Below, piece by piece: positions 33,015 to 42,040 of a stretch of 49,958 nucleotides of DNA (positions within the stretch are counted from its first letter, which is position 1; every line of letters begins with the position of its first letter). The stretch comes from JAGOMX01 sp041738135 (GTDB lineage Bacteria; Pseudomonadota; Alphaproteobacteria; JAGOMX01): the NCBI GenBank assembly GCA_041738135.1, contig JBGSQK010000036.1:1-49958 (forward strand), written 5' to 3'. Below the pieces are notes generated by a model, which ran no database searches, was not told the origin of the DNA, and saw only the letters and a program-made list of their open reading frames with translations. A program made the translations under genes and the position numbers.

Positions 33015-34670
33015 ATGGACTTTCTCGCGTTCATTCAAAGACTCGGTCTTGTAAAGATGGGTATTACGGCTGGCCTGATTTTGTCATTGGGCTGGTTCAT
33101 GATGTTCTTTGCGGATCACATTTCTAAACCAGACATGGCTTTGCTTTATGGTGATTTAGATGTGGGTGAAGCTGGGCGTATCGTGACCCGCTTGGAAGAA
33201 CTGAATATTCCTATGCAAATAAAGGCTAATGGTACCCAGTTGTATGTTCCTATTGACCAAGTGGCGCGTATTCGTATGGATATGGCGGAAGCTGGTCTGC
33301 CTAATGGCGGCTCGGTGGGTTATGAGATATTTGATAAAAGTGATGTATTTGGCACCTCATTCTTTGTACAGAATGTGAACCAAGTGAGAGCCCTGGAGGG
33401 TGAACTGGCAAGGACTATCCGTACCATAAATACGATTGCTTCCGCCCGGGTTCACTTGGTTTTGCCGAAGCGTGAGCTGTTTAATAATGAACAACAAATC
33501 CCAACTGCATCTATTGTCATCCGCATGCAATCGGCTGGTCGCTTAGATGATGCGCGAGTGCGTGCCATCCAACATTTGGTGGCGGCGGCTGTTCCAAATC
33601 TGACGCCGGATAGAGTTTCGGTGGTAGATGACAGAGGTAATTTGTTGACCGCTGGTTTTTCTGATTCTAGCGAGAAGGCAACCGTCCAAAAAGCTGAAGA
33701 GTTAAGAGCTTCTTACGAGGCAAAGCTTGAGTCCTCCATTCGGTCATTGTTGGAGAGAACAGTTGGCGTGGGTAAAATTCGTACAACTGTGGCTGTTGAT
33801 ATGGATTTTGATCGTCTCACTGAAAACAGCGAGATTTTTGATCCTAATGGACAAGTGCAGCGTTCCACTCAAACCATAGAGGATGGCGCCACCACTTCTG
33901 AGGCCAGTAGCTCTTCAGGTGCAGCAGGTGCTTCTAATGAAGTTCCAGCAGCCGCAGGTGCTGCGGGTGGTGGTAAGAATCAGAGTAAGCGCACAGAAGA
34001 AGTGATTAATTATGAAATATCTAAAACCATCAAAAATCATGTGAAGGAAAGCGGATCCATTAAAAAGCTATCCATAGCTGTGTTGGTGGATGGTAATCAT
34101 AAGCCAGCAGCTGAAGCGGGGGGTAAGGAAACTTATGAACCTCGCAGCAAAGAAGACATGGCCCAGATTGAAAAATTGGTGAAATCAGCTGTGGGCTTTG
34201 ATGAGAAACGTGGTGATACTCTTGAGGTGGTCAATATGGCCTTCGCCAGTGATCCTGTGGATATGGGACAAGATATAGTCCCTGGGATGTTTGGTTTTGA
34301 GGCTCACCATCTGGTTCGACTGATTGAAACGGGAATCATTGCGCTGGTAGGGCTGTTGATGCTGCTGTTGGTGATTAAGCCATTGATTGGACGTGTGTTG
34401 GGTGCTTTGGGGCCTGCTGAAAATGTAACGGATGCTGGTGGAAATGATAATGCTCAGCCGTCATCTCAGGCAATTCCTGGAGTTCAAGGGGGTGGGCAAG
34501 CGCCGCCCATGGCTGCCAATCAGGGGGGAGCGCAGCAACCCTCGGCAATGGTTAAGCTCGAGCAAATTGATGGTGACGTGAAGCAATCGTCTATTACTAA
34601 GGTTGCTGAAATTGTCGATAAGCATCCGGATGAAACGGTTGCTATGGTTAAAAACTGGATGAATCAATAA
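33015..34670 (+). CDS. fliF: flagellar MS-ring protein FliF
   Basis: 551 residues, inner-membrane ring of the basal body that carries the rotor and surrounds the export gate. N-terminal span (LVKMGITAGLILSLGWFMMF), then MALLYGDLDVGEAGRIVTRL, SFFVQNVNQVRALEGELART and IRTINTIASARVHLVLPKRE (ring-building motif). The C-terminal span (LIETGIIALVGLLMLLLVIK, about 430-450) and the short FliG-binding tail (IVDKHPDETVAMVKNWM) are present. A Ser/Ala/Gly-rich loop (about residues 290-325) interrupts the periplasmic part, as common in the family. Starts the fliF-fliG-fliH-fliN-flbD-flhA-flhF-flhG run. Confidence 0.97.
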   Translation: MDFLAFIQRLGLVKMGITAGLILSLGWFMMFFADHISKPDMALLYGDLDVGEAGRIVTRLEELNIPMQIKANGTQLYVPIDQVARIRMDMAEAGLPNGGSVGYEIFDKSDVFGTSFFVQNVNQVRALEGELARTIRTINTIASARVHLVLPKRELFNNEQQIPTASIVIRMQSAGRLDDARVRAIQHLVAAAVPNLTPDRVSVVDDRGNLLTAGFSDSSEKATVQKAEELRASYEAKLESSIRSLLERTVGVGKIRTTVAVDMDFDRLTENSEIFDPNGQVQRSTQTIEDGATTSEASSSSGAAGASNEVPAAAGAAGGGKNQSKRTEEVINYEISKTIKNHVKESGSIKKLSIAVLVDGNHKPAAEAGGKETYEPRSKEDMAQIEKLVKSAVGFDEKRGDTLEVVNMAFASDPVDMGQDIVPGMFGFEAHHLVRLIETGIIALVGLLMLLLVIKPLIGRVLGALGPAENVTDAGGNDNAQPSSQAIPGVQGGGQAPPMAANQGGAQQPSAMVKLEQIDGDVKQSSITKVAEIVDKHPDETVAMVKNWMNQ

Positions 34671-34685
34671 GGGGAGTGCTGAAAA

Positions 34686-35708
34686 ATGGCAGAACGTATT
34701 ATTGATCGAGCTGAAAGTTTAAGTGGACCTGAAAAGGCTGCCGCGCTTATGCTATCATTGCCTGCAGACCAAGTGGCAAAGCTTTTTGAAAAAATGGATC
34801 AGTCGGAGATACATGAAATATCTCAAATTATGTCTCGGCTGGGAAAAGTGAAAGCTGAGGCTGTGGAAGGTGTCTTCGTGGAATTTGCGGAGAGCTTAAC
34901 TTCTACAGGCAATTTGTCCGGCACATTTGATTCCACGGAAAGATTATTGATGAAGGCTTTGGACGGCGAGCGTGCCAAGTCCATCATGGACGAGATTCGT
35001 GGTCCAGCGGGTAAGACGGTTTGGGATAAGCTGTGCAATGTGAACGAACAGGTTCTGGCCAGTTTTTTGATGAACGAATATCCGCAAACGGTGGCCGTGG
35101 TGCTATCAAAAATAAGACCTGATCATGCGTCTAAGGTATTTGCTAAGTTCTCAGAAGAGTTTTCTAAAGAAGTGATCGAACGTATGCTGCGTATGGAAAC
35201 GGTCAAGCGTGAGGTCATTGAGAATGTGGAAAAAACGTTGAGAACCGAGTTTATGACCAATATTTCTAAGACTTCACAAAAGGATTCCCATGAGATTGTG
35301 GCCAACATATTTAACTCTTTTGATCGGGCTACGGAAGCTAAGTATATGAGCTATCTCGAGACGGCCTTACCGGATTCTGCCGATAAGATAAAATCGTTGA
35401 TGTTCACTTTTGATGACTTAATGCGTTTGCAGCCAGCCGGCGTGCAAGCGGTTATTCGGTTTGCCGATAAATCTCGCTTGGTTTTGGCTCTGAAGGGGGC
35501 CGCTGAGAATATCAAGGATTTATTCTTTTCCAACATGTCAGAACGTGCGGCTAAGTTGATGAAGGAAGACATGGAAGCTTTAGGGCCTGTGCGTTTGCGG
35601 GATGTGGAAGAGGCGCAATTGGATATAGTGAATTTGACCAAAAGCCTTGCGGATAAAGGCGAAATTTCTATTCCCGATGGCGATAGTGATGAGGAAATGG
35701 TGGCATAG
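34686..35708 (+). CDS. fliG: flagellar motor switch protein FliG
   Basis: 340 residues, the switch protein that meets the stator and reverses rotation. ERAESLSGPEKAAALMLSLP at the N-terminus binds FliF; MNEYPQTVAVVLSKIRPDHA is the EHPQT-type middle motif. The C-terminal torque domain contains MFTFDDLMRLQPAGVQAVIR and FADKSRLVLALKGAAENIKD, and FFSNMSERAAKLMKEDMEAL. Ribosome site AAGGGGAG. Follows fliF by 15 bases. Confidence 0.97.
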   Translation: MAERIIDRAESLSGPEKAAALMLSLPADQVAKLFEKMDQSEIHEISQIMSRLGKVKAEAVEGVFVEFAESLTSTGNLSGTFDSTERLLMKALDGERAKSIMDEIRGPAGKTVWDKLCNVNEQVLASFLMNEYPQTVAVVLSKIRPDHASKVFAKFSEEFSKEVIERMLRMETVKREVIENVEKTLRTEFMTNISKTSQKDSHEIVANIFNSFDRATEAKYMSYLETALPDSADKIKSLMFTFDDLMRLQPAGVQAVIRFADKSRLVLALKGAAENIKDLFFSNMSERAAKLMKEDMEALGPVRLRDVEEAQLDIVNLTKSLADKGEISIPDGDSDEEMVA

Positions 35709-35710
35709 GT

Positions 35711-36328
35711 ATGCTCAATTCAAAAAAATTCTCATTCGGCGAAAGCTTTATAAACGAAGCTGGCAGCGTGATCGTTCCTGAAGTGGAACATGCGCGTGAG
35801 CAAGGTCATGCAGCCGGGTATGAGGCTGGATATGCCCAGGCTAAAAGTGAGTTGGAAGCGGATGTGGCAGCCATGATGGCTGTGCTGAATTCCCGAATGG
35901 CCGAGTTGGTTTCTAATCAACAGGCGACCTATGAATTCGTGACCAGTTCTACCCTTAGCGTGGTCAAGGCTATCATTCAAAAAGTGATTCCGTACTCCTT
36001 TGAAAAATACGGGGAACACGAAGTTCAATGTTTTGTGGACGAGGTTATGAAGGGGCTGCAAGCTTCTGGGGTGATGACCATATTTGTGCATGCGGACTTG
36101 CAAAAAGTTATCGAAGACATGGTGCAAGGTCATGAGGCGCTGAAAGTTGTCGTCAAGAAAGATGATTTGGAGCGTACGGATTGTCGGATAATCTGGGATG
36201 ATGGTGGCGTGGAGCAGATACGGTCAAAACTATTGCAAGAAATAGATCAGGCGCTGGAGCGTGTCATGGAAAATGTGCCGCAACAGATTGTGGAAAATTC
36301 AGTGGAAGGAGAAGAAAATGGTGGATGA
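35711..36328 (+). CDS. fliH: FliH-like flagellar assembly protein (FlbE position)
   Basis: 205 residues. FliH binds and regulates the export ATPase FliI. N-terminal HAREQGHAAGYEAGYAQAK has the GxxxG pattern typical of FliH; a long helix follows, then the V-ATPase E-like C-terminal domain (GVMTIFVHADLQKVIEDMVQ ... RTDCRIIWDDGGVEQIR). In Caulobacter the gene between fliG and fliN is flbE, and this gene fits that place. It starts three bases after fliG and ends inside fliN. Confidence 0.85.
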   Translation: MLNSKKFSFGESFINEAGSVIVPEVEHAREQGHAAGYEAGYAQAKSELEADVAAMMAVLNSRMAELVSNQQATYEFVTSSTLSVVKAIIQKVIPYSFEKYGEHEVQCFVDEVMKGLQASGVMTIFVHADLQKVIEDMVQGHEALKVVVKKDDLERTDCRIIWDDGGVEQIRSKLLQEIDQALERVMENVPQQIVENSVEGEENGG

Positions 36329-36665
36329 AGAAAAGACACAAGAAGAGCATTCTGCGACTGAGAGCGAGGCCAGTGAAGCATGTGCTTCACAAGATACCAA
36401 TGCGGGACCAACAGCCGATGATTTAGGTGCCATATACGATGTGCCCGTACAGGTTTCAGCTGTGTTGGGCAAGGCTAATTTGCACGTGAATCAGTTACTG
36501 AAGTTAGGACGTGGCGCTATTATTGAGCTGGACCGTAAGGTAGGTGAGGCTATCGATATTTATGTGAACAATCGTTTAGTGGCACGTGGCGAGATTGTGG
36601 TGATGGACGACGATCAGATAGGCGTGACCATGACTGAGATTATTAAGTCGGATGTGGCTGCTTAA
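36318..36665 (+). CDS. fliN: flagellar motor switch protein FliN
   Basis: 115 residues. The ATG at 36318 has AAGGAG seven bases before it (an upstream frame start at 36261 is inside fliH). FliN is the bottom ring of the switch. An acidic N-terminal tail precedes the SpoA domain: VQVSAVLGKANLHVNQLLKL, GAIIELDRKVGEAIDIYVNN and LVARGEIVVMDDDQIGVTMT. The gene overlaps fliH by 11 bases, indicating coupling. Confidence 0.96.
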   Translation: MVDEEKTQEEHSATESEASEACASQDTNAGPTADDLGAIYDVPVQVSAVLGKANLHVNQLLKLGRGAIIELDRKVGEAIDIYVNNRLVARGEIVVMDDDQIGVTMTEIIKSDVAA

Positions 36666-36689
36666 AAAGTAAACAAAAGGGGAAGTCAC

Positions 36690-38021
36690 ATGCGGTTACT
36701 TATAGTTGGCGGACTTGAGGGGTATATTACCACGGCGAGTAAGATTGCTTTGGACCGGGGTGCGAAAGTGAGTCACGTTACCACTGTAGATGCGGCGCTT
36801 GAAAACCTACGTTCAGGCAAAGGTGCCGATATGGTTATGGTGGATGTGAGTTTGGATGTGAAAGATCTGGTTAACCGGTTGCAGGCAGAACGCATCAGTG
36901 TGCCTGTGGTGGCTTGTGGTATCAGCACCGATTCTAAAGCGCCAGTGGCTGCTATCAAGGCCGGCGCTCAAGAGTATGTGCCGTTGCCCCCTGATCCTGA
37001 ATTGATTGCGGCCGTATTGGAAGCTGTGGCGTGCGATCATTGTGAATTTATCACACGTGATCCTGCTATGAAGCCGGTATTTCGTCTGGTGGATCAAATT
37101 GCGCCTAGTGATGCCAGCGTGCTCATCGTTGGAGAATCAGGTACGGGTAAGGAAGTGATGGCCAAATATATTCACAGCCATAGCCGTCGTAAGGATAAAC
37201 CATTTGTGTCCGTGAACTGTGCGGCTATTCCTGAAAATCTGTTGGAATCGGAGCTGTTTGGTCATGAAAAGGGCGCTTTTACAGGCGCTATAGACAGGCG
37301 TGTGGGTAAGTTTGAAGAGGCCAATAAAGGTACATTGCTCCTAGACGAAATTTCGGAAATGCATCCGCGGCTGCAAGCCAAGTTACTGCGTGCCGTACAA
37401 GAACGTGAAGTTGACCGGGTAGGTGGAACCAAGCCCATCAAGGTGGATATTCGTTTGCTGGCCACTAGCAACAGGGATTTGGAAAAAGAGGTTGAAAATG
37501 GAAACTTCCGGGAAGACTTGTATTTCCGTCTGAATGTGGTGTCGGTGGAGCTGTTGCCTTTGCGTGAACGTCCTCAGGATATTGAGGTGCTCGCTCATTT
37601 CTTCGTTGAGAAGTACTGTAAAGCCAATGGGTTACCCATGAAAAAACTGACGATTCCGGCTTTAGAAAAACTACGTCAATACTATTGGCGCGGTAATGTG
37701 CGGGAGCTGGAAAATATTATTCACAGGTCCATTTTGGTGACGCAAGGTTTGGAAATTGGTAAGGAAGAAATATTGATGCCGCGATCTGCGGTGGAAGCTG
37801 TGACTGTGACCCAAAGTGGAGCTCCAGCTAATGTTTTGGTGGGGCGCACTGTGGCGGATGTGGAGAAGGACTTGATTATCGGAACGCTCTCCCATTGTTT
37901 GGGAAACAGAACGCAAGCGGCCAATATTTTAGGGATTTCTATTCGTACGTTGCGCAATAAGTTGAATCTGTACACGGACGAGGGCAACTCCAATTCTCCA
38001 ATTAAAGCGTGTCAGGGATAA
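36690..38021 (+). CDS. flbD: sigma-54-dependent flagellar regulator FlbD
   Basis: 443 residues. Activates hook and filament genes through sigma-54 (in Caulobacter it also represses fliF). N-terminal receiver-like domain (1-115) has VDVSLD (D52) but not the full acidic pocket, typical of FlbD. AAA+ domain: Walker A GESGTGKE at 148-155, GAFTGA at 195-200 (sigma-54 contact), DEISEMHPRLQAKLLRAVQE. C-terminal Fis-type HTH (GNRTQAANILGISIRTLRNK, about 403-422). Ribosome site AAAAGGGGAAGTCAC before the ATG. The sigma-54 promoter at 29237 is a likely target. Confidence 0.93.
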   Translation: MRLLIVGGLEGYITTASKIALDRGAKVSHVTTVDAALENLRSGKGADMVMVDVSLDVKDLVNRLQAERISVPVVACGISTDSKAPVAAIKAGAQEYVPLPPDPELIAAVLEAVACDHCEFITRDPAMKPVFRLVDQIAPSDASVLIVGESGTGKEVMAKYIHSHSRRKDKPFVSVNCAAIPENLLESELFGHEKGAFTGAIDRRVGKFEEANKGTLLLDEISEMHPRLQAKLLRAVQEREVDRVGGTKPIKVDIRLLATSNRDLEKEVENGNFREDLYFRLNVVSVELLPLRERPQDIEVLAHFFVEKYCKANGLPMKKLTIPALEKLRQYYWRGNVRELENIIHRSILVTQGLEIGKEEILMPRSAVEAVTVTQSGAPANVLVGRTVADVEKDLIIGTLSHCLGNRTQAANILGISIRTLRNKLNLYTDEGNSNSPIKACQG

Positions 38022-38024
38022 CCT

Positions 38025-40142
38025 ATGATGGCAACAAACCAAGGCATTCCCAACATTAATATGCAACGGATACAAGCGGCGTTGAGTCGTGGTGATATTG
38101 CTTTTGCTTTGGGTTTGATGTGCATTTTAGTGGTGCTCATTCTGCCTATGCCTGCTTGGCTTTTGGATATTGCTTTAGCGTTTTCATTGATGTCTTCGGT
38201 TTTGGTTTTGATGACGGTGTTGTTCATCATGAAGCCTTTGGAGTTTAGTTCGTTTCCAACAGTTTTGTTGGTGACGACCATGTTACGACTTGGACTCAAT
38301 GTGGCATCGACTCGGTTGATTTTGAGTCGGGGCCATGAGGGACCAGCTGCTGCAGGGCATGTGATCGAGGCGTTTGGTAATTTTATCATGAGCGGTAATT
38401 TTGTTATCGGGCTCATCGTTTTTGGTATTTTGGTGATCGTTAACTTCGTGGTGATCACCAAAGGTTCGGGACGTATTGCGGAAGTGGCTGCTCGTTTCAG
38501 TTTGGATTCGATGCCTGGTAAGCAAATGGCTATTGATGCGGATTTGTCGGCAGGTCTCATTGATGATGCGGAAGCAAAGCGTCGTCGGAAGGAAGTGGAA
38601 GGCGAGTCTAACTTTTATGGAGCCATGGACGGTGCGGCGAAATTCGTTCGTGGCGATGCCATTGCGGGCTTGTGCATTACGTTTATTAACATCGTGGGTG
38701 GTATCATCGTGGGTGTGGCTCAGATGGGTATTTCTTTAGGGGATGCTTCTCGTACCTATACTTTCTTGAGTGTGGGTGATGGTTTGGTGGCGCAGATTCC
38801 CGCTTTGATTGTTTCTACAGCGGCCGGTTTGCTTATATCTAAGGCTTCCACCGATGAAGGAAGTGCGAACAAGGCTTTGTTTGCGCAATTGACCGCCTAT
38901 CCTAGTGCTTTGGGGATGGCATCGTTTTTGATGTTGTTTATAGCCTTGCTGCCAGGTTTGCCGTTTGTGCCATTTGTTTTATTGTCTGGACTCACAGGCT
39001 ACGGTGCTTGGAAAGTGACACAGGATCAGGATAAACTGGCTCAAACTGAGGTGTTTGAAAAAGAGGTGGCCGATCAAAAAGTGCAATCTGAAGCGCAAGA
39101 GAAAATGTCGCAGCAGGGGTCGCTTTATGTGGAGCCTATTCGTTTGGAACTGGGTTACAGTTTGCTGCCGCTTTTGAAGAATATGGAAAATGGCCGCTCA
39201 TTGCCCGATCAAATTACGGCTTTACGTAAGCAACTAGCCAATGAAATTGGGTTTGTGCTGCCCGTGGTTCGCATTCAGGATAATGTGCAGCTGGGATCCA
39301 ATGAATATGCGGTTTGCATTAAGGAAATCCAAAGCGCGCGGGGCGAGCTGCGGCCTAGTATGCTGCTGGCTATGGATCCGCAGAATCGAGATGTGATGCT
39401 GCCTGGGGAGGCCACAAAAGAGCCTACCTTTGGACTGAATGCCAAGTGGATTGACAATAACAGGCGGGCAGAAGCTGAGAATCTTGGCTGTACGGTGGTA
39501 GATCCGGCAACTGTTATCACCACGCATTTGACGGAAGTTATTAAGGACAACATGGTTGATCTCCTTACATTCGAAGAAACCCAGAAACTGTTTGATGGGT
39601 TGAGTAAGGCGCATCAAAAGTTGTTGAAGGATATTTCTCCCGCGCAAGTTTCTATGGCTGGAATACAGAGAGTTTTGCAGATTCTTCTGCAGGAACGTGT
39701 TTCTATCCGCGACTTGCCAACCATACTGGAAAGTATCGCTGAGGCTTGTACATTTACTCGGGATGTGTCAGCTATCGCTGAACATGTGCGTGCGCGTCTC
39801 TCGCGTCAGATCTGTGCGGCCAATTCAGATGAGGCTGGTTTGTTGCCCATCATTACTTTATCGCCTGAATGGGAGCAGATATTCCATGAATCCCTTGTGG
39901 GGGATGGTGAGTCTAAACAGTTAGCTATAGCACCGAGTCGCTTGCAGAGCTTTATCAACAAAGTTCAAACTACCTATAATGAACAGTTGATGAATGGCGT
40001 TATGCCTGTGTTGCTGACCAATCCTTCTGTTCGGCCCCATGTGCGGTCTGTGATTGAGCGTTTTCGTCCTTCCACGGTGGTATTATCGCAAAATGAGATT
40101 CATCCGCGGGTGAAACTCAAAACCTGTGCACAGATAGAGTAG
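38025..40142 (+). CDS. flhA: flagellar export gate protein FlhA
   Basis: 705 residues, the large export-gate protein that accepts filament and hook subunits. Eight N-terminal membrane spans begin GLMCILVVLILPMPAWLLDI, and the FHIPEP-type signature RLGLNVASTRLILSRGHEGP plus KGSGRIAEVAARFSLDSMPG and KQMAIDADLSAGLIDDAEAK, then GESNFYGAMDGAAKFVRGDA, are near textbook. The cytoplasmic substrate-binding domain follows (about 340-705). Three bases after flbD; ribosome site GGGA at the end of flbD. Confidence 0.97.
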   Translation: MMATNQGIPNINMQRIQAALSRGDIAFALGLMCILVVLILPMPAWLLDIALAFSLMSSVLVLMTVLFIMKPLEFSSFPTVLLVTTMLRLGLNVASTRLILSRGHEGPAAAGHVIEAFGNFIMSGNFVIGLIVFGILVIVNFVVITKGSGRIAEVAARFSLDSMPGKQMAIDADLSAGLIDDAEAKRRRKEVEGESNFYGAMDGAAKFVRGDAIAGLCITFINIVGGIIVGVAQMGISLGDASRTYTFLSVGDGLVAQIPALIVSTAAGLLISKASTDEGSANKALFAQLTAYPSALGMASFLMLFIALLPGLPFVPFVLLSGLTGYGAWKVTQDQDKLAQTEVFEKEVADQKVQSEAQEKMSQQGSLYVEPIRLELGYSLLPLLKNMENGRSLPDQITALRKQLANEIGFVLPVVRIQDNVQLGSNEYAVCIKEIQSARGELRPSMLLAMDPQNRDVMLPGEATKEPTFGLNAKWIDNNRRAEAENLGCTVVDPATVITTHLTEVIKDNMVDLLTFEETQKLFDGLSKAHQKLLKDISPAQVSMAGIQRVLQILLQERVSIRDLPTILESIAEACTFTRDVSAIAEHVRARLSRQICAANSDEAGLLPIITLSPEWEQIFHESLVGDGESKQLAIAPSRLQSFINKVQTTYNEQLMNGVMPVLLTNPSVRPHVRSVIERFRPSTVVLSQNEIHPRVKLKTCAQIE

Positions 40143-40152
40143 GGAGCCCCAC

Positions 40153-41112
40153 ATGCGTATGATTCGTTACCAAGGCTCGACCACACAGGATCTGCTAAAC
40201 CGCATCAGGCGGGAGCTAGGTCCCAACACATTGATCGTGTCCACCGAAGAGCAAAATGGTGAAGTGACCATGGTGGCCGCCATCGATAGGCACTTACAGC
40301 CATTGTGTGCGCAAGAAACCTTTTCGGAAATAAAGAAGTGTTTGATACATCACCGCACACCGCGGCCTGTGATTGATCATTTGCTTAACAATAGCAATCT
40401 GGAAGGCAGCATGCCAGAGGTGTTCTCCCGGATTTTACGGGGTGCAATCCATGTGCCCCTGCTTACGTCTATATTAAATGATGGAGCACCTTTGATGCTC
40501 ATTGGGCCTCCAGGTGTAGGAAAAACCTTGGCTTTGATTAAGTTGGCAGCACAATGTTTGATGGAAAATAGGCCCATCAAGATTATCTCTACGGATAGGC
40601 AGAAATCAGGAGGTTGTGCTCAGATTGAAAGCCTGTGCGAAGCCATTGGAGCTTCTTTAGCCGTTATAGAGAATCCCACTTTGTTGCATCGTGCGGTGGA
40701 GGAGAATAAGAGTCAGCATCTGATCTTGATCGATACGCCAGGGACGAATCCATTTGATGAGGCGGAGCGTGAGCGTTTGCATAAGCTCGTTCAGTCCTCA
40801 GCACCCACAGTGGTGCTCGTCATGCCCGCTCGGGGAGATCATGAGTATTGCGAGGAAATGGAAGAGGCCTTTAAGGAATTTGGCACCCAATACTTAATGC
40901 TGACCCAACTGGATTTAACGCAGCGTTTGGGCCATGTGTTGACTCGTGCTCTTGATAGCCCATATCCACTGATTGCCGTTGGGCACATGCCTGAGGTGGC
41001 TCATCTCATGGTGCCACTGAATAGTTCTGCGTTTACTAATTTATTCATCGATCGTTTCGATCATTACGTCCAACATAATCTGTTGCAGCCTCAATTAAGG
41101 AGTGCCAGTTGA
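40153..41112 (+). CDS. flhF: flagellar SRP-like GTPase FlhF, degenerate G motifs
   Basis: 319 residues, shorter than many FlhF (350-450). FlhF helps set the place and number of flagella. N-terminal LGPNTLIVSTEEQNGEV resembles the B domain; P-loop GPPGVGKT at about residues 118-125 precedes ALIKLAAQ. Other GTPase boxes are altered: the usual DTYR box reads TDRQKSGG, DTAG reads DTPGT, and TKLD reads TQLD. It may thus have changed nucleotide use. Ribosome site GGGAG; ends overlapping flhG by one base. Confidence 0.85.
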   Translation: MRMIRYQGSTTQDLLNRIRRELGPNTLIVSTEEQNGEVTMVAAIDRHLQPLCAQETFSEIKKCLIHHRTPRPVIDHLLNNSNLEGSMPEVFSRILRGAIHVPLLTSILNDGAPLMLIGPPGVGKTLALIKLAAQCLMENRPIKIISTDRQKSGGCAQIESLCEAIGASLAVIENPTLLHRAVEENKSQHLILIDTPGTNPFDEAERERLHKLVQSSAPTVVLVMPARGDHEYCEEMEEAFKEFGTQYLMLTQLDLTQRLGHVLTRALDSPYPLIAVGHMPEVAHLMVPLNSSAFTNLFIDRFDHYVQHNLLQPQLRSAS

Positions 41113-41888
41113 TGAGAAGTAGAACAAAATCTTTAGAGCAATCCATTGCTATGCCCAACATACTGCTGGTGGCCTCGGGTAAAGGCGGGGTGGGGAAAAC
41201 GTGGTTTTCCATATCTTACGCCCATGCTTGTGCCAAGAAGGGGCAAAAGGTACTGCTGTTTGACGGTGATTTGGGCTTAGCCAACGTGGATATTCAGTTG
41301 GGGTTGATGCCGGAGCAGGACTTGGGTCATTATATCAATGGGGACTGTTTGCTGGAAGATAGCATCATGACCTATGCAACTGGTGGGTTTGATATATTGG
41401 CCGGCCGTTCAGGTTGTGGAAGCTTGGCGTCGCTTCCGTTTTCGCGTATAGAAGATCTGCAGAATGCCTTGATTGAGTTGGCCGGAAAATATGATCAAAT
41501 TATTATCGATTTGGGTGCAGGCATCGGCGGCACCGTCAGGCAATTGAGCCAGTTGGCTGGCAAATGTGTGATCATTACTACCGATGAGCCCACCTCTATG
41601 ACCGATGCCTATGCTGTGATTAAATACTCGCGTAGCTATTTACCAGATCTGGAAGTCTTTGTGGTCGTCAATCAAGTGGAACACCAAAGGGATGGGGTGA
41701 AGGTGTTTGAAACGCTGAAAAGCGTCTGTCAGAATTTCATCAAGTTTACACCTGTGCTGGCGGGGATTATTCCTAAAGACAGCCATGTGCCTGATTCGAT
41801 AAGACATCAACAGCCTATGTTTATGCGGCATCCACATACGGACGCGGCCGAGCAGATTGAGAAAATTGTTGGGGTTGTGAGGGGGTAG
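41112..41888 (+). CDS. flhG: FlhG/MinD-like flagellar number ATPase
   Basis: 258 residues. ATPase that controls flagellar number together with FlhF. Deviant Walker A GKGGVGKTWFSISYA at about residue 25, then LLFDGDLGLANVDIQLG and IIDLGAGIGGTVRQLSQLAG are the MinD family pattern. The ATG at 41112 overlaps the flhF stop (TGATG); AAGGAG lies nine bases before. Last gene of the flagellar run; no C-terminal membrane helix is obvious. A 22-bp palindrome follows. Confidence 0.92.
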   Translation: MRSRTKSLEQSIAMPNILLVASGKGGVGKTWFSISYAHACAKKGQKVLLFDGDLGLANVDIQLGLMPEQDLGHYINGDCLLEDSIMTYATGGFDILAGRSGCGSLASLPFSRIEDLQNALIELAGKYDQIIIDLGAGIGGTVRQLSQLAGKCVIITTDEPTSMTDAYAVIKYSRSYLPDLEVFVVVNQVEHQRDGVKVFETLKSVCQNFIKFTPVLAGIIPKDSHVPDSIRHQQPMFMRHPHTDAAEQIEKIVGVVRG

Positions 41889-41918
41889 ATAGATGGGTTC
41901 GACTACAAAACTCAACGT

Positions 41919-41940
41919 GATAGTATCATATGATACTATC
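41919..41940. promoter_or_regulatory. 22-bp perfect palindrome between flhG and the dehydrogenase gene
   Basis: Each half reads GATAGTATCAT, joined without a loop. It lies 30 bases after flhG and about 100 bases after which the convergent alcohol dehydrogenase gene ends. There is no T-run, so it looks more like an operator or a transcript-end fold than a standard terminator. The remaining bases to 42040 show nothing else. Confidence 0.5.
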
Positions 41941-42040
41941 CTGCCTGCTTTGTCGTGCGATTTCATTTAATTATCAAAGCCACTTTTCACGAGCGAAACA
42001 AAATTATTTCATTCATTTGGCAAGCTTCAGCAGTAGAAAA

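Noticed and set aside
38012..38560. 182-codon minus-strand frame inside flhA
   Set aside because: Shadow of a strongly conserved FlhA reading frame; no ribosome site.
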